Shown here piece by piece: positions 55,929 through 64,000 of a stretch of DNA of 64,000 nt. The notes beneath the pieces are model-generated. The model worked only from the letters and a program-made list of their open reading frames with translations, had not been told where the DNA came from and did not search any database. The position numbers were made by a program, and so were the translations under genes. Within the stretch, counting starts at the first letter, position 1. Every line of letters begins with the position of its first letter. Source of the stretch: Dendrophyllia cribrosa (Eukaryota; Cnidaria; Anthozoa; Scleractinia; Dendrophylliidae); assembly GCA_024195265.1 (NCBI GenBank), contig JAJLRJ010000008.1, positions 26,962,432 through 27,026,431 of the forward strand. Reading direction: 5' to 3'.

Positions 55929-56554
55929 TTTTTAAAATCGTACTTGATTGCATGAGCCCATAGCGATTACTTTGTACTTAGGGAAATGCGCAAGTCTAAA
56001 ACTTGAGCAAACAAAATGGCGGCGGCTCATTACGAGGCTGCTGCTGCTTCTCTGCTTATTGCTGCTGCGAACTAACAAAAAACTGCAAGACGAAAAGAAG
56101 GAGAACAACTGGCGGCCGTTCGTTCCTCTTGCGGCCGGGAGCGGCGGGATGTAGCTGTATCCGCGGGCTATAACTGCTTTCATTTATAACGACATAATTT
56201 ATGACAAGTATGTAGCTTTAACATTCAATTTTTATATACATGTTACACAATACTAAAAATTAAATAAAAACGTTGAATGTAATTAGTTTAAAAACTCGAT
56301 TACAAGACCACAAAAAAATGCGAAAAAAAAAAATGTTATTTAATCTACGTTAAAAACTCATCTTTTTTGTATCAAATACGATTTAAAGGAAGACCGAATT
56401 GTTCTATTATATTTATTTTTCTTTTATCTACAAATGTTCAACCTTTTTACAGTCTATATGTTGTAATTCAGCGTATACTGAATCCCCTTTCTGAGTTCCT
56501 TCGCATTTTTTGCAACGCTCTACTTCACAATTTTCATTACAGGAGTGTTAATAG

Positions 56555-56584
56555 CCCCCCCCCCCCCCCCCCCCCCCCCCCCCC
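56555..56584. repeat. Poly-C tract, 30 bases
   Basis: Unit 1 has only CACCCCCC at the same place (48337-48345), so this run expanded after duplication. Confidence 0.95.
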
Positions 56585-56727
56585 TTATTAGTAGGATTTG
56601 TCCATTTGGATTTGCTAAATATTATGAAAGTAAAGAGAAGTTTTAAAAATGTAATACCACATGATCGAGGTAATTATGCAGTGTTCTGCGAGGGAGCCTA
56701 TGATCATCTCGAGTTGAGGCTCGATTG

Positions 56728-57240
56728 GTCTCAATTTGTCTCTCAAACCCCTTAATGGCAGAAGAATCTCACTATCATGATATGAGGCCAAGTTTATAAG
56801 CAACTTCTTTTGGAGAGATAAGTCACATACATTGAAGAAGTTCTCCTGAGCTACTTTCACTGACATTTTGAACGCAATAGCAGAGTTCATCTCTACGTTT
56901 TCAACCCTAAAATGTTACTCTGATGGCAACAACCGGAGAAAATAAATAATTATAAATAAATAATAAATAATAAATAAAATTTGTCTCTCAAACCCCTTAA
57001 TGGCAGAAGAATCTCACTATCATGATATGAGGCTAAGTTTAAAAGCAACTTCTTTTGGAGAGATAAAGTCACATACATTGAAGAAGTTCTACTGAGCTAC
57101 TTTCACTGACATTTTGAACGCAATAGCAGAGTTCATCTCTACGTTTTCGACCCTAAAATGTTACTCTGATGGCAACAACCGGAGAAAATATAACATTGAA
57201 AATAAACACGTCAAAAGGTACCGAAACCGCATTTTAGCCC
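56728..57240. repeat. About 250-bp internal tandem duplication
   Basis: TTTGTCTCTCAAACCCCTTA begins both copies (about 56733 and 56979), separated by an AATAAATAAT stretch. Unit 1 has a single copy. Confidence 0.88.
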
Positions 57241-58141
57241 CTAAAATGTACAACGAGAATCCCCGTCACTATTACATGGGAGTTTTTCCCCGGAATCCTT
57301 TTCAACTCGTTCATGCTCATCACTTCCCTGTTCAGTGCCGGTCGCGCGCAAACCACACCAGCACCGCAATGACAAAAAGAAAGATCAATAAGTCGAATCT
57401 CTCGGCACGAATTAACTTCTCCTCAAGAAGGGATCGATATTCTTCGATTTCATTGCACATCATTTCCACGTCGTATTGTAGCTTATTGATTGTTTCTGTG
57501 AGAGAACCGACGCTGACAAAACTCGTTACACCAGCAGTGGATGCGACAAGGGTTCCTGGGACATTTTCAACAAAAATCGATGCCACAGACAAAGCAACGG
57601 AGCCCAATGTGAAACCAACAGCCCATCTGCCCATTTGATTTCATTGTGAATGACTCGAAGCAGTTGCTTAATGTTCTGCTTGATAGCGACTTAACTTTTC
57701 ATTCACTCCCGCCGCAATCTCCCGCAATGCAGCGGTGCTAAAGTATTCCCACTGTGGAAGAAGCTCCTTGTGTATCAGTTCTATCAACACTTGCAGCTTC
57801 ATCTGCAACAATTCGAACTCTTTTCGATACATATTGTTCCCGTTTAGCAACCCCGACTGCCTTTTTGCCCAGATTTGGTACCTTTAGGATGACATCTCGC
57901 ACCTCTTAAGGAATCATGCTATGAACTGTCTTCCAGTCAGTCGTCTTGTATATCTTGTACAGTTCCTTTACGCAGTCGATGAAGTTCACCAGTTGTTTAA
58001 TATCTATCGGTTTGCCCTCCATCATCCAGTTCTTTCCGTAATTGGCTACCTCTATGCATCCCTTTGGCATCCTGACTGCTTCAGTTGAAGAAATCATCAT
58101 GATACCCACAACTAGCACTCCGCTAGCACAGAAGAGAAAGG

Positions 58142-58345
58142 TTAGGTGGAAAACGCGGAGTGCGGAAAATGAGGAGTGTGGAAAACGAGGAGTGTGGAAA
58201 ACGAGGAGTGTGGAAAACGAGAAGTGTGGAAAACGAGGAGTATGGAAAACGAGGAGTGTGGAAAATGAGAGTGTGGAAAATGAGGAGTGTAGAAAACGCG
58301 AAGTGTGGAAAATGCGGAGTGTGGAAAATGAGGAGTGTGGTAAAC
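58142..58345 (+). repeat. Foldback left-arm minisatellite
   Basis: About 13 units of GGAGTGTGGAAAACGA and variants. Confidence 0.95.
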
Positions 58346-58399
58346 GCAAAAATAAAAAGCTTGTATGTTTGTAAAAAATGGTTGTAATTGGAAGCGATA

Positions 58400-59250
58400 T
58401 AATCTTTGAAAGTTAATTTAACGCAATTTAATTTAATTAAACTATATTAACGATATTAACAATCAGTCCTTGTTTCTATAAAAAATACATTGCATCACTA
58501 CATTTTCATTGCTAAATAGCACGGTGTTGACAACTATAAAGAACAGTAACGAATAGGTAGAATTAACGCTGTTAACAATCAGTCCTTGTTCGTATTAAAA
58601 AGCAATGCATCACTGCATTTTCATTGCTAGATAATACATTACTTTCACAAATAGGTAAATAAAAAAAGTTAACACGCGCAGCACTATTGTGATATTAACG
58701 ATATTAAAAATCAGTCCTTGTTCTTTTCTAAAAAGCCACAATGCATCAATGCATTTTCATTGCTAAATCGTACATTAACGAAAGAACAATGAATTAACGT
58801 TTTTAACAATTAGTTCTTGTTCCTATAAAAAAGGCAATGCACCACTGCATTTTCATTGCTGGATAGTATATTACGTTAACGAATAAGTAAATGAAAGAAG
58901 TCAACACGCGCTGCATAATTGTGAATTAACGATTTTTACAACCAGTCCTTGTTCTTTTAAAAAAAACAATGCATCACTGCATTTTTATTGCTAAATAGTA
59001 CGGTACTGGTAGCTAAAAAGAACAGTAACGAATAGGTAAATAAAACAAATCAACTCACGCAGCATCATTGTGAATTAACGGTGTTAACAATCAGTTTTTG
59101 TTTCTATGAAGAAAGCAATGCATCATTGCATTTTTATTGCTAAATCGTACGGTATTGGTAGCTATAGAGTTCACTTACGAATAGGTAATTTAAAGAAATC
59201 ATCGCGCGCAGCATTATTGTGAATTACCGATATCAACAATCAGTCCATGA
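58400..59250. repeat. Satellite core of foldback, about 110-155-bp units
   Basis: About seven diverged units marked by AACAATCAGTCCTTGTTC, CAATGCATCACTGCATTTTC and ATTGCTAAATAGTAC. Confidence 0.9.
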
Positions 59251-59459
59251 TCTTTCAGCGTTTTCCTCTGGCATTCATCAAGTGAGCGGGTAGGTGCTGA
59301 GGTCGATATGTACACGTCCGTTAAAAACAGGTTTTTTTTCGCATGATATGCGCATGGCTGGGATGGTAATAGATGTAATCGACGCCAAAAAGAGGCATAA
59401 TTCAAAGATCCAAATCCCCATTACAAGCATTTTTACACACATACAAGTTTTTTATTTTT

Positions 59460-59652
59460 GCGTTTACATCACTCCGCACTTTCCACACTCCGCGTTTTCC
59501 ACACTCCTCATTTTTCACACTCCTCATTTTCCAAACTCCGCGTTTTCCACACTCCGCATTTCCCACACTCCTCGTTTTCCACATTCCTCATTTTCCACAC
59601 TCCGCGTTTTCCACATTCCGCACTCCGCACTCCGCACTCCTCGTTTTCCACC
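59460..59652 (-). repeat. Foldback right-arm minisatellite
   Basis: Inverted counterpart of 58142-58345 (CCACACTCCTCGTTTT units). Confidence 0.95.
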
Positions 59653-59693
59653 TAACCGAAGAGAAAGCGGAAGTACTTCCGGTCTTGGAGCAT

Positions 59694-60003
59694 ATTGGAG
59701 ATAAAAAGAGATAGAACTTCCCTTTCTTTGATATTTTATGTTTGTTAGTCTTTAGTGTGATCAGCAAGTACCAGGTTTCTATTGCTGTGTAACCGGTAAT
59801 TTGGACTGAACCGCCAACAAGAGCTGCTGCTTTAAAATACACGTCCGATAGTCACTGGCTGTAAGAATGACGTGTCTAAACTGCAGATTGATGTGTCTAA
59901 ACTGCAGATTGTTGTCGTGGCAGAAACTGGGTCGAATACACGAGTGTTTTGTACAGCGGGGTCGTAGCTGCAAACGATGTCTGTGATTGGCGAACGATAC
60001 AAT
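59694..60003 (-). promoter_or_regulatory. Conserved type B upstream region (B5)
   Basis: AATGACGTG at 59866-59874. A 20-bp stretch (GTGTCTAAACTGCAGATTG) is duplicated at 59871-59911, partly doubling the motif region. Confidence 0.5.
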
Positions 60004-60032
60004 TGATATATCACTTGAACAATGCCCCTATT

Positions 60033-60215
60033 CATACGACACAAATAAAGGCTGCGTCACGTCATTCCTCAGAGAAGCTGTAGTGTTGTCATCGATTCAA
60101 CTCTCTACGTCTTCCGTTATATTTGCGTGAAATTTCCGCTGTTTGAGGCTTTTACACTCCGCAGTTATCACAGATGACAGGATAGTCGCCGATACGAAGA
60201 CTAAAAGGTGTAAAG
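60033..60215 (+). promoter_or_regulatory. Conserved type A upstream region (A1)
   Basis: Shared with A2 and A7. CACGTCATT at 60058-60066, then GTAGTGTTGTCATCGATTC, GTTTGAGGCTTTTACACTCC and GATAGTCGCCGATACGAAG up to the ATG. Start codon context AAAGATGGC. Confidence 0.5.
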
Positions 60216-61118
60216 ATGGCTATATCCGAAATGTTTTCACAAGACCGAAAGTACTTCCGCCTTCGTGCAAGTTTCCATTTTAGCCGAGTTTTACTTTTGG
60301 TGTTCTTGCTGAGTTCTTCAACTCAGGCCTTTAATTTACCACAAGGATGTGCAGAGGTAGCGAGTGCCCTGATAAAAAACCCGAGCGCGGACGACCTAAT
60401 ACAAGATCCAAAGTTGCAGATGAACGTGCTGGACTGTCTGCAGGGAATGTACAAACTCATTCGGGAAACCAGTTGGAAAACAATACAAGTCATGATTCCG
60501 AAAAAAGTAAAAGATGTCATTCAAAATATCCCAAGCTTGGTGGAAAAGGCTAAACCTTTTGCCACGAAAGGAAAATTGTCTTTGCATCTAGGATACTGGA
60601 GCATTGAACTGTACGAGCAGGCAAAGAGCTTGGAAAAAGACTACAGGATGCACCAAGACGATTTCGCAAAATTAAAAGAGGAAGTAATTCCTCTTATAGA
60701 TTTTATAGAAAAGGAGATTATGCCGCAGTTGGAAAATGGTAACACTGTCAACATGCCAAGGAAAATCGAGAAGCTCTTGGAAATGCTGAATCGCTACTCT
60801 GACGTGTTAAGGGATTTGGTTCGATCCATTTACAAGGATACCAAGCGAGTCTCCAGCCAAAAAATATGGTCTGCTGCATGCAGTGTTGCCGTTGTTGGTG
60901 TGGGCGCAGGCCCGGTCTTTACTGGGCACCCTGCGGTGATCATTGCTACCTGCGGTGTTGGTGTTGGTACTGCTGCGGTTTGTTATGAGTCCTATGTTTC
61001 CCTTGGCCAAACTCTTGAAAAGTTAGACCTGCTGTGGCACGAGGCAGCGCAGATGCGCACTGTAACTGCCAGGTATCATGTTATGCTTGAGCTCATCAAG
61101 TTGAGAGATGACATGTAA
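60216..61118 (+). CDS. Type A secreted helical-hairpin protein (copy A1), intact
   Basis: Single uninterrupted 300-codon frame, no intron. Residues 1-38 look like a signal peptide with a long basic lead (RKYFRLR) and hydrophobic core (VLLLVFLLSSSTQA). C45 (LPQGC) and C74 (VLDC) are conserved in all copies and could form a disulfide. Residues about 85-215 are amphipathic helices (EKDYRMHQDDFAKLKEE; RKIEKLLEMLNRYSDVL). Residues 218-256 form a glycine/valine-rich hydrophobic hairpin (AVVGVGAGPVFTGHPAVIIA...GVGVGTAAV). Residues 258-298 are a final helix. No C-terminal membrane anchor, unlike type B. The second Met (MFSQDRKYF, residue 6) aligns with the type B start. I know no named family that fits; apolipoprotein L-like or alpha-helical pore-forming-type folds share this order of parts. 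Function in membranes or immunity is only inferred. Confidence 0.85.
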   Translation: MAISEMFSQDRKYFRLRASFHFSRVLLLVFLLSSSTQAFNLPQGCAEVASALIKNPSADDLIQDPKLQMNVLDCLQGMYKLIRETSWKTIQVMIPKKVKDVIQNIPSLVEKAKPFATKGKLSLHLGYWSIELYEQAKSLEKDYRMHQDDFAKLKEEVIPLIDFIEKEIMPQLENGNTVNMPRKIEKLLEMLNRYSDVLRDLVRSIYKDTKRVSSQKIWSAACSVAVVGVGAGPVFTGHPAVIIATCGVGVGTAAVCYESYVSLGQTLEKLDLLWHEAAQMRTVTARYHVMLELIKLRDDM

Positions 61119-61137
61119 GACTGACTCCCGTAGAGGA

Positions 61138-61300
61138 GGGGGGGGGGGGGGGGGGGGGGGGGGAGGGGTTCTGTATGAAATTGTATGAAATTCACGGGGC
61201 TGATCGTCGGAAATTTTGGTTTTGAAAGGAAACCGTTTTGTGGGTGTGGCTCATATTTGTACCCCTAAGAGGTAGCAATTCATTCTGAAAAGTTAAAGAA
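61138..61300. mobile_element. Poly-G-ended MITE remnant after A1
   Basis: Poly-G (61138-61163) then TTCTGTATGAAATT...ACGGGGCTGATCGTCGG and ACCCCTAAGAGGT, matching the poly-G MITE family; the equivalent in unit 1 is at 52670-52960. Confidence 0.65.
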
Positions 61301-61366
61301 AAACAAAAGAATACAAGATAACAAGATAAAACTAATTGTTATCTTATATTCTTTTGTTTCTCTTTA
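61296..61366. repeat. Inverted repeat (hairpin)
   Basis: AAAGAAAAACAAAAGAATAC pairs with TATTCTTTTGTTTCTCTTT; ATAACAA/TTGTTAT closes the stem. Confidence 0.85.
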
Positions 61367-61985
61367 ATTTGAAATGTAACATTTCTTCTTATATTTTTGA
61401 AATCTAACGTCTTTCCATTGTAATCTTATATCCTTTTGTTTCTTGGCGATTTATATTGTAACGTTTTTCTTGTAGTCATTTTATTCCCTGAAGAAGTCAG
61501 AAATATTGGAAAGAATATTATAATCCCAGTTGTACAGTCAGCCTTGCTTTAATTCTTTCGTATTTATATCAAATTTGCTGACTAGATCCACCAGGATCCG
61601 ACGCTTTTGCATTGTCCGTTGGCCCTTGCAGATATTTCCAAAGTGTTCATAAAGATGATAGACAGCTATCATTATAATGTATACCGGCACTTAAGCACAA
61701 CTTTGTATAGCATCATAAACTGCACGAACAACGAGCACAGTGCTGCTCAGTAGCATCCATCAGTGATTTATTTGACTTGTCACAGTTTGGGACCACCTTG
61801 CACAGTACTACTAATAAACAACATCGCATGTACTGCTCAATAGCTAGACCATAAATTGTTTTAACTGTTTTATTACCGATGTATGTCGACACATGAAGTC
61901 AGCCACACTTACTCCTAAGTTATGAGTTTCCGTTCCTGATTAGAAGTCCCCTTGCAAAATACGGCGGACTAAATTATTGCTGCGA

Positions 61986-62991
61986 GCTCCCAGGCGAGTA
62001 GCACACTAATCTTTGGTTTACCTGTGGTGCTTGGGTTCCCTGCGCTTTATGTTATGTTTGTGACGATGATTTTGAGCAAGCGTACGTCCAGCGGTGTCAT
62101 CATAACTTAGATGCGCCTGGATCTGGATGCATCTTTCGCCGTCCATATCCGTCCATAGCACATTCTCGCTTATCTTCGCTTCTTCGATATTTGCAATTGT
62201 ATCATGCCAAATTCGAACTTATTTGTTGCTGGAAGCATTCATCAAGGTCACGAACGATTTAATGACATTTCATGGGGAAGACAATGTTCTTTTTATGAGT
62301 TTTTCAGCGTTGTTACGTGCTCAGAGTTTGCCGATTGAACAATGGACCGGAGTAACTGCAGAATACCCTGCCATTTCGAGTGCCTCGGGAAAAAAGTCTG
62401 TACGCGGTACGCAGTGGCAGTATGAAGACATGACAAGACAACATATTTTCTTGCCTACGCGGTACGCGGTACGCAGTCGTTAAATAATCCAAGAGGACAG
62501 GGCAATATTTTTTCTTGCCTACGCGGTACGAGGAACACAGTCGTTAAATAATCAAGAGGACAGGGCAATATTTTTTCTTGCTACGCGGTACGCGGTACGT
62601 AGTCGTTAAATAATTCAACTGTGTTGCCTACACGTTACGCGGAACAATGGATCACAAAGAGCATTCATCAAGGTCACGAACGATTTAGTGACATTTCGCG
62701 GGGAAGGCAATGTTTTCTTTTACGAGTTTTTCAGCGTTGTTTTGGCTCAGAGTTTGCCGATTGAACAATGGATCACAAAGAACTACTGATATGGTATGTA
62801 ATTCGATTGCAATTTTGAAGGCAAGGACCAACGTAACAAAACAGAAGCACCGGATCCAAATCGAGGATCTAATCAGCTATAAATAATAGTAAATCTGCCT
62901 TGCTTTTTTTTTGTTTATGTAATTCGAAAATCATGGTAATTGATCCAATAAATAAATTTATGAAATTATCAAATCTGTATGTAAATTTATG
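61986..62991. repeat. Non-coding region with direct repeats
   Basis: A 110-bp block (AGCATTCATCAAGGTCACGA onward) occurs at 62236 and 62661. Between them, three units of about 62 bp marked TACGCGGTACGCAGTCGTTA (about 62455, 62518, 62580). No gene supported. Confidence 0.8.
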
Positions 62992-63037
62992 GCTCCGTCA
63001 ATTCCAAGCTCGCTCATCCCCCCCCCCCCCCCCCCCC
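62992..63037. mobile_element. MITE terminus, same family as 9021-9563
   Basis: CGTCAATTCCAAGCTCGCTCATCC followed by 18 Cs matches the end of the 9021 MITE with a few changes. No partner end seen. Confidence 0.55.
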
Positions 63038-63056
63038 CTCAGCGAAATCTAGCGAT

Positions 63057-63742
63057 GATCATGGGCTGTTCGACCCACTTGCCAAGTCGACCTCCTGGAA
63101 ACCATCAGCCCCTTTCTCTAGTTTTCTGGATACTAATTTTCGGAGAAAATTATCTTACCAGCAATCTCTTGTTATTCTGGATGACTGGGCAACTCCTGAA
63201 GTGGATGCACTCTCTGCTCCAAAACTCGATCAACAATTGTTGAATCAAGTACTTTTTAAAGTGAGAAAGTTTGTACAAGAGAGGGACAAGTTAATGTTTT
63301 ATATTTAGCGTCCTTTCTTAAATGCCACGGGCCCACTTTGTGGCCTTCATGATTGTATCGAAAATGGTTCAGCCCCAACTTATGAGGGAATTAAAGTAGC
63401 TTTAGAGCAAACTCTTTGCCTTTTAGGCTCAGCCAATGCTCAGCTGTCTAAACTGAGACGACAGAGAGTCCTCGCAGCCATAAACCGGTCGAGGACAAGC
63501 CTCGCGGAACTACCTCTACCTAATGCAAAATCATAGCTATTTGGAGATGATTTCCCCTCCTTGGCCTCAAAACAGGCCGAGTTGTCAAGGGGCCTCACAA
63601 AAAATTTGGCACAGGCTACAGGGAAACTCATTTGTTTTAGGTTACAAGATAAGTTTCCTCAAATCTCCTTTTCAAAAGTCTCCACCATTTACCCAAGCAT
63701 CGGGTCAGGAGACACTCCTTACATCGCAAGAAGTGAACAAAT
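63057..63742 (+). pseudogene. DIRS-type retrotransposon gag-like region
   Basis: A frame interrupted by TAG at 63306 and 63532: FDPLAKSTSWKPSAPFSSFL, QQLLNQVLFKVRKFVQERDK, then AQLSKLRRQRVLAAINRSRT, then DFPSLASKQAELSRGLTKNL. This pattern of helical repeats ahead of a DIRS RT resembles the gag-like protein of DIRS elements. Domain assignment is by position and composition. Confidence 0.55.
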
Positions 63743-63745
63743 ATA

Positions 63746-64000
63746 GATTTAAAAGATGCTTACCTTTCTTTACCGGTTCACGAGTCTTCCCGAAAGTTCC
63801 TTCGCTTCATTTGGAAGGGAACATATTACCAGTTCAAAGCTCTTCCATTCGGCCTGTGTTCGGTCCTCAGAATTTTTACGAAAGTTGTAAAACCCGTTGC
63901 CGCCTTCCTGAGAAGGAAGGCCATTCGAGTCCTGATATACCTGAACGACTTTTTCTTTTGGCTACAACAATGGAGGAAGCTGTGAAAAATACCCAGCTGG
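63746..64000 (+). pseudogene. DIRS-type reverse transcriptase, truncated by window end
   Basis: DLKDAYLSLPVHESSRKFLR, then QFKALPFGLCSVLRIFTKVV and IRVLIYLNDFFFW. The KDAY..IPV.ESSRKFLRF, LPFGL and YxDD-region motifs are those of DIRS/Ty3-like RTs. The catalytic YLDD is YLND here (AAC for GAC) and a TGA follows at 63983, so this copy is inactive. The rest, including any tyrosine recombinase, is outside the window. Confidence 0.78.

Larger units (their letters stand above)
58140..59657. mobile_element. 1.5-kb foldback element, 9-bp target duplication
   Basis: Ends GGTTAGGTGGAAAACG and complement, flanked by perfect GAAGAGAAA (58131-58139, 59658-59666); B4 has the empty site. Inverted repeats are about 255 bp each and consist largely of a 15-16-bp minisatellite (GTGGAAAACGAGGA). 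The middle is a tandem satellite. No coding sequence. The 9-bp duplication suggests mobilisation by a Mutator-like transposase. Confidence 0.93.
57332..59693 (-). pseudogene. Type B gene copy B5, split by foldback element
   Basis: ATG at 59693 followed by the first codons, then a 1.5-kb element (59657-58140), then the rest from signal segment (CASGVLVVGIMMISSTEAV) to the stop at 57332. Additional lesions: CAA to TAA in the MIPQEV segment (near 57908), a deletion around 57840-57850 that removes the region before DYKMYRKEF, and frameshifts near 57640-57665. The hairpin and C-terminal membrane segment (LLIFLFVIAVLVWF) are recognisable. Confidence 0.9.
55125..61985. repeat. Segmental duplication unit 2 (B5 + A1)
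   Basis: Colinear with 46917-53530. Contains B5 (minus) and A1 (plus) head-to-head with their upstream blocks only about 30 bp apart. Extra material relative to unit 1: a 1.5-kb foldback insertion in B5 and a 250-bp internal duplication. Confidence 0.88.

Noticed and set aside
58042..58387. Arg/Glu-rich repeat protein (KRGVWKTRSVENE)
   Set aside because: Translation of the foldback minisatellite.
60216..61118. Firm naming of the type A/B family as apolipoprotein L or a pore-forming toxin
   Set aside because: The similarity is only in the order of helical and hydrophobic parts; no diagnostic motif can be confirmed by eye.

Overview
This window is animal nuclear DNA, most likely from an anthozoan cnidarian (a stony coral or close relative). 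The reasons are the AT-rich intergenic DNA, GT/AG splice signals, no operon structure, a very dense load of short inverted-repeat transposons (MITEs), and the transposon mix: ISL2EU with THAP/DDE and SWIM/YqaJ genes, L1/Tx1-like LINE, L2-like LINE tail, Penelope GIY-YIG, DIRS, and a tRNA-derived SINE. The species call is inference. Nothing prokaryotic, no rRNA and no functional tRNA gene was seen.

The unifying non-transposon content is a small family of intronless genes that I do not recognise as a named family, spread over 54 kb in seven copies. Two types occur. Type A (intact copy 60216-61118; 5'-interrupted copy 11611-12489; 5' fragment 52380-52641) encodes a signal peptide, two conserved cysteines, long helices, a glycine-rich hydrophobic hairpin and a soluble C-terminus. 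Type B (41070-42275, 48843-49779, 57332-59693, 17282-20455) has the same plan plus a C-terminal membrane segment. Only the 60216 copy is a clean full ORF; the 41070 copy is open but has a microsatellite-derived tail; the others are pseudogenes, each broken differently. A and B lie head-to-head in a tandem segmental duplication (46917-53530 and 55125-61985), and both types share a TGACGTG-containing upstream region. The architecture resembles apolipoprotein L or alpha-helical pore-forming proteins, but that is only an inference from the hydropathy pattern.

Layout: 0.4-1.5 kb minisatellite; 3.2-7.6 kb ISL2EU transposon with an L2 LINE tail nested in it; 7.6-12.5 kb type A gene split by a 3.65-kb giant palindrome whose arms carry the 5' half of an integrase gene; 14.5-16.4 kb triple-nested MITEs; 17.0-20.5 kb type B pseudogene split by a 2.2-kb element containing a deubiquitinase-like domain relic and a 147-base poly-C tract; 23.3-24.4 kb SWIM zinc-finger gene; 24.5-27.0 kb nested MITEs; 28-39.3 kb satellite-flanked region with a Penelope relic and an L1 LINE, the latter split by a 2.95-kb MITE-bounded cargo; 40.3-42.8 kb integrase 3' half next to type B gene; 43-46.6 kb MITEs and SINE; 46.9-62 kb duplicated A/B units; 62-64 kb repeats and a DIRS element running off the end.

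The genes do not form a pathway. The story is one of a locally duplicating secreted/membrane protein family being repeatedly interrupted by transposons, with enough empty sites and target-site duplications left to order many of the events.
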